A stretch of DNA of 64,000 nucleotides from UBA1240 sp045599185 (GTDB lineage: Bacteria; Spirochaetota; Spirochaetia; Treponematales; Treponemataceae): the NCBI GenBank assembly GCA_045599185.1, contig JAZRVO010000032.1, positions 65,225 through 129,224 on the forward strand. The letters are read 5' to 3'. The notes beneath the pieces are model-generated. The model ran no database searches. It was not told the DNA's origin and saw only the letters and a program-made list of their open reading frames with translations. The translations under genes were made by a program, and so were the position numbers. Positions within the stretch are counted from its first letter, which is position 1. Each line of letters begins with the position of its first letter. Below are positions 8,121 through 15,821 of this stretch, in pieces.

Positions 8121-8294
8121 ATGGGTGAAAGGTATAAGCGGCAGATAAGGAAAGAAATTAACAGCTGTTATTCAACTGCTGTTAAACAGGTTTACACGGC
8201 AATTGAAGCAAAAATGGAGTCTGCCAATTTTTTTCAGAGATTTAGAATTGCCATGCGTTATTTGTTAAAAAAATCTTTTATGGATTTTTTTTAG
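8121..8294 (+). CDS. Small basic hypothetical protein (57 aa)
   Basis: The ATG at 8121 follows an AAGAGGAATAA SD, four bases after the previous stop. The product (MGERYKRQIRKEIN...) is basic and ends in a hydrophobic/aromatic segment (RYLLKKSFMDFF). It overlaps nothing and fits the gap before the next gene. Function unknown. Confidence 0.5.
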   Translation: MGERYKRQIRKEINSCYSTAVKQVYTAIEAKMESANFFQRFRIAMRYLLKKSFMDFF

Positions 8295-8303
8295 GGGGAA
8301 ATT

Positions 8304-8903
8304 ATGAAGTTTAGGATAATGAATAAAAATCCGTTTTTTGATTACCGGGAAGCTTGTAAGGTTACACAGGGTATTGAATTAACGCAGGAAGAAAACGAAG
8401 AAATTTTTGAATCTATATCAAATACTACTGAATGGTGGATAAAACAGATAATTGCCAATCATTCAACTTTACGTTGTATACGTTTCCGGCTTGTTGATAC
8501 ACGCCCAAAAAGCGTGGTTATGCAGGTTATTAGGGCGACAAAAGGACATCCGCAACCGGAAGTGCAAAGCAGTCGCCCGGACTGGACTGGGAAAGAACGA
8601 AGCCTTGACCCTTACGAAGACAAACTTTTTTGCCAAGACCACACAGCAGAAAGTTTTGTGGAAATGGCAAAACAAAGGCTTTGCGCAAGAACCGAAATTA
8701 AAACCCGTTTTTTTATGGTTGACGCTGTAAAAGCCCTTAAACAAAGTAACGAACCGTTTTTGCGCGCCGTCGGCTATTGCTGTCAACCGGCTTGCTATTG
8801 GTTAGGCGAAAAATGCCCGGAAATTAACGGTTGCGGTTATTGTGAAAACAAACTAAGCAAAAAATTCATAAACGAATACCGCAAAAAAAAGGAGTGTAGA
8901 TAG
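8304..8903 (+). CDS. Hypothetical protein, possibly distant ThyX-like
   Basis: The start follows a TTAGGGGGAA SD. The 199-residue protein contains RFRLVDTRPKSVVMQVIRAT, QSSRPDWTGKERS and RLCARTEIKTRF. The spacing recalls phage proteins distantly related to flavin-dependent thymidylate synthase, in which a histidine-arginine motif and S-x-R-x-D box occupy these places. The canonical RHRxxS motif is degenerate. The C-terminus is Cys-rich (GYCCQPACYW, then CPEINGCGYC), suggesting metal binding. The ThyX link is from memory of sequence pattern only. Confidence 0.5.
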   Translation: MKFRIMNKNPFFDYREACKVTQGIELTQEENEEIFESISNTTEWWIKQIIANHSTLRCIRFRLVDTRPKSVVMQVIRATKGHPQPEVQSSRPDWTGKERSLDPYEDKLFCQDHTAESFVEMAKQRLCARTEIKTRFFMVDAVKALKQSNEPFLRAVGYCCQPACYWLGEKCPEINGCGYCENKLSKKFINEYRKKKECR

Positions 8904-9305
8904 ATGACAGGCAAGACAAACTGTAATTGCAATGTACTGCATATCTGCAACAGTGCAGGGAATGCAGAAACAAAAGAAGTTCAAAGTGAACTTAAAAATA
9001 TAGGTATTGGCAAAGTTATTTATGTGAAGTTTGCGTATGAAAATACTTATGGCGGATATTCTAACCACGCAGTTTCTAACGGTGTAAAACTTTCGGTAAA
9101 CGGCAATACTGCACCGGTAAGAGTTGGCGGAGAATTTGCAGGTGTTGGTTTTGCGCGTGCAGGCGATGTACACGCTTTTGTGTACGACGGCAGTTCATGG
9201 CACGACTTGACTACAGACGTAATTTACCGCAATTCCGCAGAAGTAAAGTTTAGAAACGGTACATACATGAATTTCAGCGGAACTACTTTAACTGTAAGTT
9301 TTTAA
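8904..9305 (+). CDS. Hypothetical beta-rich protein (133 aa)
   Basis: The ATG begins immediately after the previous TAG. The N-terminus has a Cys cluster (NCNCNVLHIC). The rest is beta-rich with Gly and aromatic residues (VKFAYENTYGGYSNHAVSNG, then GDVHAFVYDGSSWHDL), a composition seen in tail-fibre and receptor-binding domains. Location in the early region is unexpected for a structural protein. No family recognised. Confidence 0.55.
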   Translation: MTGKTNCNCNVLHICNSAGNAETKEVQSELKNIGIGKVIYVKFAYENTYGGYSNHAVSNGVKLSVNGNTAPVRVGGEFAGVGFARAGDVHAFVYDGSSWHDLTTDVIYRNSAEVKFRNGTYMNFSGTTLTVSF

Positions 9306-9426
9306 CTGTTATTTATGCGCCGTTGGCGTTATGAATAAATCCGGCTGTTAACCGGAAAAAAAGAAATATCAAAAATTGCAAAGCAGCACCGCAGATTTAT
9401 TTTTTTACTAAAACGAGGAATAAAAA
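9306..9426. other. Short gap without genes
   Basis: These 121 bases hold a weak 5-bp hairpin (TCCGG/CCGGA around 9341-9357) followed by a run of A. There is no convincing promoter or terminator. The next gene has its SD (ACGAGGAAT) at the end of the gap. Confidence 0.5.
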
Positions 9427-9834
9427 ATGACAGATAAAGACAGAACAATAGCGATAGATTATGCAACAACAGAATGTTGTCGCAGTTGTAGTGATTCTTG
9501 TAAAAAAGAAAAATGTAAAATGTTTTGCAATGTTAGAAATGCGGTTTTATATGGACTTACAGAAGGCAGAAAAGAAAAATTTGAGAAGGCATTGTCTCAA
9601 ATAAAAAATGACAGAGAAAAAGTTATTGAATACAATGAAAGGCTTGTAAAAGAAAATGAACAACTGAAAACAGTTTGTAACTATAACTGCCCGGTTCATA
9701 AACTTGTCACTCATAACACCTGCCTAACGTGTTCTGCTATTAAAAATTCACCACATTTTGACTTCAAAGATACAAGTGATGAAGAAATAAAGCAGATACA
9801 GGCGGAAGCGAAACTAGAAGCAGAAATGGACTGA
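9427..9834 (+). CDS. Cys-rich coiled-coil hypothetical protein
   Basis: This 135-residue protein has an N-terminal cysteine cluster (CCRSCSDSCKKEKCKMFC), a central coiled coil (KVIEYNERLVKENEQLK), a second Cys/His cluster (CNYNCPVHKL ... CLTC) and an acidic end. The two clusters could bind zinc. Same operon direction as its neighbours, with the ACGAGGAAT SD. Function not recognised. Confidence 0.6.
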   Translation: MTDKDRTIAIDYATTECCRSCSDSCKKEKCKMFCNVRNAVLYGLTEGRKEKFEKALSQIKNDREKVIEYNERLVKENEQLKTVCNYNCPVHKLVTHNTCLTCSAIKNSPHFDFKDTSDEEIKQIQAEAKLEAEMD

Positions 9835-9894
9835 CAGAGGAAGAAGTGCATGGATAAAGCGCAAAATTGAACGCTGGCTTGCAAGGTTGAATGA

Positions 9895-9993
9895 ATGTTA
9901 GTAATTGTATGCAGAATTGCTTTTATAGTGGTATTTACTGCTTTTTTTGCTTATGTGGTTTATAAAATCAGCGAAATGGGAGACGATGAATAA
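9895..9993 (+). CDS. Small single-span membrane protein (32 aa)
   Basis: The ATG at 9895 opens a frame coding mostly for one hydrophobic helix (LVIVCRIAFIVVFTAFFAYV) followed by a short charged tail. The stop overlaps the next ATG (TAATG), which supports translation coupling. No strong SD is seen. Could be a small membrane-disturbing or superinfection protein; function unknown. Confidence 0.4.
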   Translation: MLVIVCRIAFIVVFTAFFAYVVYKISEMGDDE

Positions 9994-10493
9994 TGCTGAC
10001 ATTAAATAAGGGCGAAAAGAAAAAAATTATTGAACTGCTGAAAAAAGACGGTGACACAAAGGCAAACAGTCTTTTGATTAAAAGAATTGAAAAATCAATG
10101 ATACCGATTAAGCCTAGAAGTGCCAAAAATAAAGGGCTTGAATGGCAGAAAGAAGTTTGCTCAATAATAAGCCGCATAACCGGCATAGCTTACGACCAGC
10201 AGAGTGATGACTGCGAAATTCACAGCCGCGAAAGCGGCTTGAGCGGCGTTGATGTTGTCTTACGCGGTAGAGCTAAAAAGGCTTTTCCGTATGCTGTTGA
10301 ATGCAAGAACTGCAATTCTATATCTTTGCCCGAATGGGTACGGCAGGCAGAAGCAAACAGCGATGACCTTGATAACTGGTTACTTTTTATCAAAAGCCCG
10401 GTTTTGCCGATGAAAAAAGTAGTGGTTATGGCGGCAAGCCGTTTTGAAAAAATTGCCGCAAACAGTTGTAACGTTGAAAATATTGAAAAATAA
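9993..10493 (+). CDS. Putative PD-(D/E)XK nuclease (phage resolvase-like)
   Basis: The protein has 166 residues. After a basic helical N-terminus come KNKGLEWQKEVCSIISRI, SGVDVVLRG and PYAVECKNCN, giving E...D...ExK as in PD-(D/E)XK nucleases of the Holliday-junction-resolvase/restriction-like superfamily. Many phages place such a nuclease just before terminase, where it debranches replicative DNA. The exact subfamily cannot be told by eye. Confidence 0.7.
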   Translation: MLTLNKGEKKKIIELLKKDGDTKANSLLIKRIEKSMIPIKPRSAKNKGLEWQKEVCSIISRITGIAYDQQSDDCEIHSRESGLSGVDVVLRGRAKKAFPYAVECKNCNSISLPEWVRQAEANSDDLDNWLLFIKSPVLPMKKVVVMAASRFEKIAANSCNVENIEK

Positions 10494-10581
10494 AGTTACA
10501 ATTTATTAAAACGAATCCTTAAAATACATTAAATACAAATTATCATACTGACCAATGATAGATTGAAACGGAAAACGCAAA

Positions 10582-10893
10582 ATGAAAGTTTGTCTTAGTC
10601 TTATTATTGAGTATCTGCAAAAGAAAATCAAAAACAAATTAACCGGGAGCGTTAAACTAAGTTTTGAGTCCGGGGCTATTGTGGGAATCTGCGAAGCTAA
10701 CAAGTTTGATTTACCTACTACAGAATGTGACGCTGACACAATCGAGACGATTGAAAAGTATATTGTTATGGCTAAAGACACATCTTTTAATGGTGCTGTC
10801 ATTTTTGTTTTTTTAAACGGTAAAATTATTGAATATGCTTATTCGCGTACTTATAAAGGCGATTTGCTGCAAAAGTGTTTAACAGGTAAATAA
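10582..10893 (+). CDS. Hypothetical protein (103 aa)
   Basis: This has no recognised domain. It begins MKVCLSLIIEYLQKKIKNKL, has alternating beta/helix features (IETIEKYIVMAKD, GAVIFVFLNGKIIEYAY) and ends shortly before a small zinc protein. The 88-bp gap upstream is AT-rich and holds an imperfect inverted repeat (TATCAT...ATGATA near 10547-10561). Confidence 0.55.
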   Translation: MKVCLSLIIEYLQKKIKNKLTGSVKLSFESGAIVGICEANKFDLPTTECDADTIETIEKYIVMAKDTSFNGAVIFVFLNGKIIEYAYSRTYKGDLLQKCLTGK

Positions 10894-10894
10894 A

Positions 10895-11074
10895 ATGCAG
10901 GTTTGTAAAAATTGCGGTATGCCGGTTAAATATATTGCTTGCGGTTATAACAAGATAGCTGTATGCAATGCCGGACCGGTTGAAATCATTACAGAAAGCG
11001 GACACAAGAATAAAGGTTATACGCCGCATATATGCACGGATAAACAGCAGGTAAATGAACGAAATAACGATTGA
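10895..11074 (+). CDS. Small Cys-rich (zinc-finger-like) protein (59 aa)
   Basis: The ATG at 10895 lies one base after the preceding stop. The product begins MQVCKNCGMPVKYIACGY and has further Cys/His residues (AVCNAG, PHICTD), consistent with a small zinc-binding fold often found upstream of phage terminases. The 3' end overlaps terS by 20 bases in another frame. Confidence 0.6.
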   Translation: MQVCKNCGMPVKYIACGYNKIAVCNAGPVEIITESGHKNKGYTPHICTDKQQVNERNND

Positions 11075-11843
11075 AACACCGGAACTTGTAGAAGAAAAAT
11101 CAAAAACACGTAAAGCCCGGCAAAAAGAAAAAATACCGCTTTGCGCTATGGTTGGCGATGATAACTACATTATTCTTGATGAAGAGTTTAGCTGGTCTCG
11201 TAATTTGCCCGATGCGCAGAAGCTTTTTGTTTATTATTATGCTATGCAAAGTTCGTTAAAAAAGAACGGAGCAGAAGCAGCAAGAAAAGCTGGTTATTCG
11301 GAAAAAACAGCAAAATCACAAGCAAACCAGCTGCTAAAAAATCCTAAAATTCTTCAAGAAATTAAGAATATCAGCACTCAAATTACAAGTAACTTGACCA
11401 AACTTGACCTTGAATTGACAGTTAAGGACATTATCGAGCGAAAAAAGGCACGTTTACGAGTCAATCCGTTAGACTTTTACGACTTTGAAAAACAGACCAC
11501 TGAAAACGGCTATACATTTACCAGTGCAACGCCAAAACTGCCCGAAGACCTAACACCGGAGCAGAAAAGCAACATTGTTGATGTTGAGTTTGTAGGACAG
11601 CGCGGACTTCTGCATTTTAAGGTTGCGGACGCAATACAGGCGGAAAATGAACTGCTTAAGATTTATAAAGACTTTATGTATGATAAAGACGAGCAGAAAG
11701 ACGGCTACGAAGTAGAAACAACCGCAGAAATTATCAAGGGTAATTTGCAGGTAAAAACAAAGGTAATTCACAAAAATGCAGAAATTGCAGAATTATCTGA
11801 ATTAAAAAACAATGACAGTTCAACACGAGAAGAAGAAGACTGA
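11055..11843 (+). CDS. terS: Terminase small subunit
   Basis: The 262-residue protein contains the Terminase_2 helix-turn-helix signature: FVYYYAMQSSLKKNGAEAAR, KAGYSEKTAKSQANQLLKNP and KILQEI. It recognises phage DNA and hands it to TerL for headful or cos packaging. The C-terminal part (from about 110) is an acidic oligomerisation/TerL-contact region. The large subunit follows after one intervening gene, an arrangement seen in other phages. Confidence 0.85.
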   Translation: MNEITIETPELVEEKSKTRKARQKEKIPLCAMVGDDNYIILDEEFSWSRNLPDAQKLFVYYYAMQSSLKKNGAEAARKAGYSEKTAKSQANQLLKNPKILQEIKNISTQITSNLTKLDLELTVKDIIERKKARLRVNPLDFYDFEKQTTENGYTFTSATPKLPEDLTPEQKSNIVDVEFVGQRGLLHFKVADAIQAENELLKIYKDFMYDKDEQKDGYEVETTAEIIKGNLQVKTKVIHKNAEIAELSELKNNDSSTREEED

Positions 11844-11847
11844 AAAA

Positions 11848-12504
11848 ATGAAGAAAAGTAATAACGGTTGGGAAAACCAGCCGAGAGCCGGTAACGGACA
11901 GTTTGGAAGTAAAAAAATAAGCATTGCCGCGCCTTCTACGACCAATTCAAAAGAAAAGGGAGTTGCGTCCGCACAATGCCTACACCGAAATAATATCTCA
12001 TTTTTGGATAACCAGCAAGAGTTTAACGATGTAAAAGAAAAAATATCACAACTAAAAGAATGTTTAAGAAACACTGAATTAACACCTAAAAAATATCTTG
12101 AAAAACTTAAACAGTGTTTTAATGCTGATGATATTTCAAGAAGTTCATACGCAGTAAAAACTTTTGAAAATGAAGTTGGGAAATTACGTATATCTGACCA
12201 TAAAGCAGTTGTAAAAAATAGCCAAAGACAAAAGACAAAAAACACAAGCATTGTTATTCAGTTAAATAAACAACGCGGCAGAAGGAAAGACGCACGAATT
12301 ATTGAATACATTTACTCACCGGAGAATTTTTCAAAAGAAACACAAAACGATATTTTGCAGGGCATAACAGACTGGATAGAAACCGGAGAGTTTACCGGCA
12401 CAAACTACGAAATGAAGAAAAGCTTTACTAATGCAAAGCAGTTAAAAACATCTTATGCGAAACGAGTAAACGAGCTTTACAAAGATTTATTGAAAAGGCT
12501 GTAA
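11848..12504 (+). CDS. Hypothetical protein between terminase subunits
   Basis: The ATG at 11848 (MKKSNNGWENQPRAGNGQFG) follows an AGAAGAAGA SD; the longer frame from 11812 overlaps terS. The N-terminal PRxGNGQFG motif resembles short motifs at the start of several phage nuclease or packaging proteins. The middle is helical and basic, and the end (IVIQLNKQRGRRKD, then TNAKQLKTSYAKRVNEL) could be a nucleic-acid-binding or BECR-like toxin fold. I cannot assign a family. It is likely an insertion between terS and terL. Confidence 0.6.
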   Translation: MKKSNNGWENQPRAGNGQFGSKKISIAAPSTTNSKEKGVASAQCLHRNNISFLDNQQEFNDVKEKISQLKECLRNTELTPKKYLEKLKQCFNADDISRSSYAVKTFENEVGKLRISDHKAVVKNSQRQKTKNTSIVIQLNKQRGRRKDARIIEYIYSPENFSKETQNDILQGITDWIETGEFTGTNYEMKKSFTNAKQLKTSYAKRVNELYKDLLKRL

Positions 12505-12506
12505 AA

Positions 12507-14120
12507 ATGGAATTGTGGACACCGGAAGAAAAGCTGAATTATATTTACGCTTTTATGAAATACGATAATCAAGATATTGAGCTTGATTTTTGGCAGGACG
12601 ATTTTATTAAAAACAGAAGCCGGTTTATTTGCCTTTTGAAAAGCAGGCAGACCGGCTTTAGCTTTATTGTGTCCGCAAAAGGGCTTGTAAAAGCCTTAGA
12701 CCCGGCAAGGACAAAATATACAAAGCAGTTTGTTTCTTACAATGAAGACGATGCACAGGAAAAGATACGATACGCTAGAGAGTTTTACGAGTCTATACCA
12801 AATAAATATAAAAAACGGCTGGTTAGAGAATCTACTACAATGCTGGAGTTTGAAGACATAGGCGGCAAAACCACAAGCCGCTTAATATCGCTTCCATGCA
12901 GACCGCCGCGAGGTAAAAACGGCGATGTTTGTTTAGATGAGTACGCCATTTATTTGCCTAGACTTTCTAAAGAGATTTACACCGCCGCTTCATTCTGTAC
13001 TTTGCGCCGTGGCTGTATTGAAGTTGGAAGTACACCGCTGGGCACAATCGGCAAGTTTTATGAGATTTGCACTGACAGGGAAAAATACGCAAGCTTTGAC
13101 CGTTACTTTATTCCGTGGTGGTATGCTAAAGTAATGTGTAAGGACGTTAAACAAGCCGTACAGCTTGCCAAAAACATGAATACAGAAGAAAGGGTTTATA
13201 CTTTTGGCACGGACCGGCTTATTGCGCTTTACGAGAACTCAACGATTGAAGACTTTCAGCAGGAATGTGAATGTACTTTTATTGATTCTTCTAGCAGTTA
13301 TATTTCACTTGAATTGATTTATGCAAATACACCGGGAAGACGTGAAGAGGATATACCGGCTAACATTGATAATGATGATGAATATTTTGAAGCAAAACGA
13401 GATGTTGAAGTAAAAGTTTTCAAAGATGCTGATGAGCTGGTTTTGAATTATAACCCGGATATACACGGGAAACCTCTATTTATGGGTGCTGATATTGGTA
13501 GAACGCATGATGCTACTTCGTTTTATATAATTGGCAATCATAACGAAAAAAAACGTTCTGTTTTAAGGATTGAATTAAGAAACACAACTTTTGACGTACA
13601 GAAAAACATTTACAGAAAATTGATGAACCAATTGCCGATTTACCGGTCATGTATTGATATGGGCGGTATCGGTAGAGACCTTGCGGAAACCCTGCACAAC
13701 GAATACGGCGAACGTGTTGAACCTTTTGCTTTTACGATGCAGTCAAAAGAAGTGCTTGCAATGGCGGTAAAAACTGGACTTGAAAGAAACGAGTTTGAAC
13801 TGGAAAATGACCGAGAATTTCACGCTCAAATACATTCTATCAAGCGTACACCTTCCAGCGGCGGCAGTTTTAGGTATGATGCAGAAAGAAATGAAAAAGG
13901 ACACGCTGACAGTTTTTGGGCGTGGGCTTTGGCTAATCATGCGGCAACTGCTATAGATTCTGCACCCGGTCTTTATGCCGAATACGCTAGAAAAAAAAGC
14001 AGTATTGCATTACAATTAAACACAAACGAACTCTTAAAAGACGCTTCTACACTGACCCACAGAAGCGGAAAATCCTTGAACGCAGTATTAAGGAGAGTTA
14101 GCCGTGGGAACACAAAATAA
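12507..14120 (+). CDS. terL: Terminase large subunit (Mu gp28-like)
   Basis: This is the packaging motor ATPase and nuclease, 537 residues. The ATPase half has LKSRQTGFS near residue 46 (Walker A variant) and DVCLDEYA near 142 (Walker B). The RNase-H-like nuclease half has FMGADIGRTHDATSF near 326 and GHADSFWAWALANHAA near 465. This composition is like the Mu gp28 family of large terminases. Portal and MuF follow directly, giving the Mu-like order 28-29-30. The 3' end overlaps the portal start. Confidence 0.9.
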   Translation: MELWTPEEKLNYIYAFMKYDNQDIELDFWQDDFIKNRSRFICLLKSRQTGFSFIVSAKGLVKALDPARTKYTKQFVSYNEDDAQEKIRYAREFYESIPNKYKKRLVRESTTMLEFEDIGGKTTSRLISLPCRPPRGKNGDVCLDEYAIYLPRLSKEIYTAASFCTLRRGCIEVGSTPLGTIGKFYEICTDREKYASFDRYFIPWWYAKVMCKDVKQAVQLAKNMNTEERVYTFGTDRLIALYENSTIEDFQQECECTFIDSSSSYISLELIYANTPGRREEDIPANIDNDDEYFEAKRDVEVKVFKDADELVLNYNPDIHGKPLFMGADIGRTHDATSFYIIGNHNEKKRSVLRIELRNTTFDVQKNIYRKLMNQLPIYRSCIDMGGIGRDLAETLHNEYGERVEPFAFTMQSKEVLAMAVKTGLERNEFELENDREFHAQIHSIKRTPSSGGSFRYDAERNEKGHADSFWAWALANHAATAIDSAPGLYAEYARKKSSIALQLNTNELLKDASTLTHRSGKSLNAVLRRVSRGNTK

Positions 14121-15798
14121 TATTATACCAGCAGCAAAACAGATTATGCCCGAACCGATTGACGTTAAAAGGGAGCTGGAAAAAGTCAACAAATATTCAA
14201 AGCGATTCAAAAATACAAATTATTTCAAGGAAACTGAAAACGGTTTTCAATCATCATTTTTTGACCCATTAACAGACGTTGAAAATATTTACGGCAACTT
14301 ACGCACTGCTGACAGAACCATGAACCGTGAAATAGACTGTCAAACTTTGCGCCGTGTATCGAAAAAAGCATGGGTTATCAATCTTTGCATTACTCACGTG
14401 CAAAAAAAAATAAAACCATTCCTTAAACCTTCCACAAACAGAAACTTGCGCGGTTATGTAGTAAAAAAAGTTGGTGAGGACGTTATTAAAGCTGCCGGTA
14501 AACAGTCAAAGGAACGTAAAGCCATTGAACAGTTTTTGAAAAATACCGGGCTTGAAAAAAACAGTGACAGGGATAATTTTGTAAAATTCTGCAATAAAAT
14601 TGTTCGCGATGCACTGGAAATTGACCAAGTAGCAACAGAAATAGGCTTTACTAAAGCAGGTAAACCCTATGCTTTTTGGGCTGTTGACGGCGCAACGGTT
14701 GAAAAGGTTTTACCCGGACAAGACAATCCTTACAACATTAAATATGTACAAGTCATAAATGCCATTCCGCAGGCTTTTTACCCGGAAGGTACTTTAATTT
14801 TTGATTACCAAAACCCTAGAACAGACGTTGATTTTTCGTTTTACGGATATTCAAACGTTGAGCAGGCTATTGATTTAATAACAAGTTCAATTAACGCATT
14901 TGCGTATAATGCAGGTTTTTTCACTGAAAACAAATTACCGCGCGGTATGCTTTTAATTGACGGTAACGCTTCGCAGGAAACAGTAGAACAAATGGAAGAT
15001 TATATTGCTGACATTATGAGTGGCTCTGTTTCTAATCAATGGCGTGTGCCAATTCTTACATCGGGCAATGGAAAAAGTGGAGAGTCGAACTCGATTAAAT
15101 GGGTATCTTTGAACGGAACTAACCGCGAAATGGAGTTTCAAGGCTGGTTAGATTTTCTTATTAGTGCCATTGTTTCTCTTTTTGGTTGCAGTATGGAAGA
15201 ATTGGGCTTGCACAGCTCAAAATCGCAACCAGTTTTTGAAAGAAATACAGCACCCGAAATTGAAGCTTCTAAGTCGCTTGTTTTGGGCGATATGCTGGCA
15301 TTTTTGCAGCAGTACATTAACCAAATTATCGAAAAAGTTTTTCCGGGCTATGAAATTGAGTTTGTGGGATATGAAAGAGATGACCCTAAACAGATTTTGG
15401 ATATTACGAAAGGCGAGGTAGAGTCGTTCAAGACGCTTAATGAAGTAAGACAGGAAAAAGGTTTGCCAAAAATTGAAGCTGAATGGGCTGATAAATGCCC
15501 GGCTAATCCGCAGTTTGTACAGATGTTTCAATCGGCACAAATGGGCGGCGGTGATGCAATGGAAGACCCGGACGCAGCAGACGATGAAGACGGCGAAGAA
15601 ACGGACGGAAGCGGAGAGAGTGGCGGCGATGATGAAGACAGCATGACAGACAGCGAAGCATGGGGCGAAGTTAAATACGAACACGGCGCAGACAATGCAC
15701 CGGAAAGCGACAGCGGAGACGAAACCGAAAACGCAGACGAACCGCAGGAAGACAACAGCAATGGAAATATGCAAAAATCTTTCTTTTTTCAGTTTTAA
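14104..15798 (+). CDS. Portal protein with long acidic tail
   Basis: The GTG at 14104 lies behind AGGAGAG inside the end of terL. Residues 1-460 form a phage portal domain (MNREIDCQTLRRVSKKAWVI, FWAVDGATVEKVLPG, FYGYSNVEQAIDLI, GMLLIDGNAS, IEFVGYERDDP). The last 90 residues are almost pure Asp/Glu/Ser/Gly and end in NMQKSFFFQF, a K-S-F motif shared with other capsid-region proteins. Such acidic tails may face the capsid interior and contact scaffold or cargo. Confidence 0.88.
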   Translation: MGTQNNIIPAAKQIMPEPIDVKRELEKVNKYSKRFKNTNYFKETENGFQSSFFDPLTDVENIYGNLRTADRTMNREIDCQTLRRVSKKAWVINLCITHVQKKIKPFLKPSTNRNLRGYVVKKVGEDVIKAAGKQSKERKAIEQFLKNTGLEKNSDRDNFVKFCNKIVRDALEIDQVATEIGFTKAGKPYAFWAVDGATVEKVLPGQDNPYNIKYVQVINAIPQAFYPEGTLIFDYQNPRTDVDFSFYGYSNVEQAIDLITSSINAFAYNAGFFTENKLPRGMLLIDGNASQETVEQMEDYIADIMSGSVSNQWRVPILTSGNGKSGESNSIKWVSLNGTNREMEFQGWLDFLISAIVSLFGCSMEELGLHSSKSQPVFERNTAPEIEASKSLVLGDMLAFLQQYINQIIEKVFPGYEIEFVGYERDDPKQILDITKGEVESFKTLNEVRQEKGLPKIEAEWADKCPANPQFVQMFQSAQMGGGDAMEDPDAADDEDGEETDGSGESGGDDEDSMTDSEAWGEVKYEHGADNAPESDSGDETENADEPQEDNSNGNMQKSFFFQF

Positions 15799-15821
15799 AA
15801 AAAACAGTAAAGGCGGTGTAT

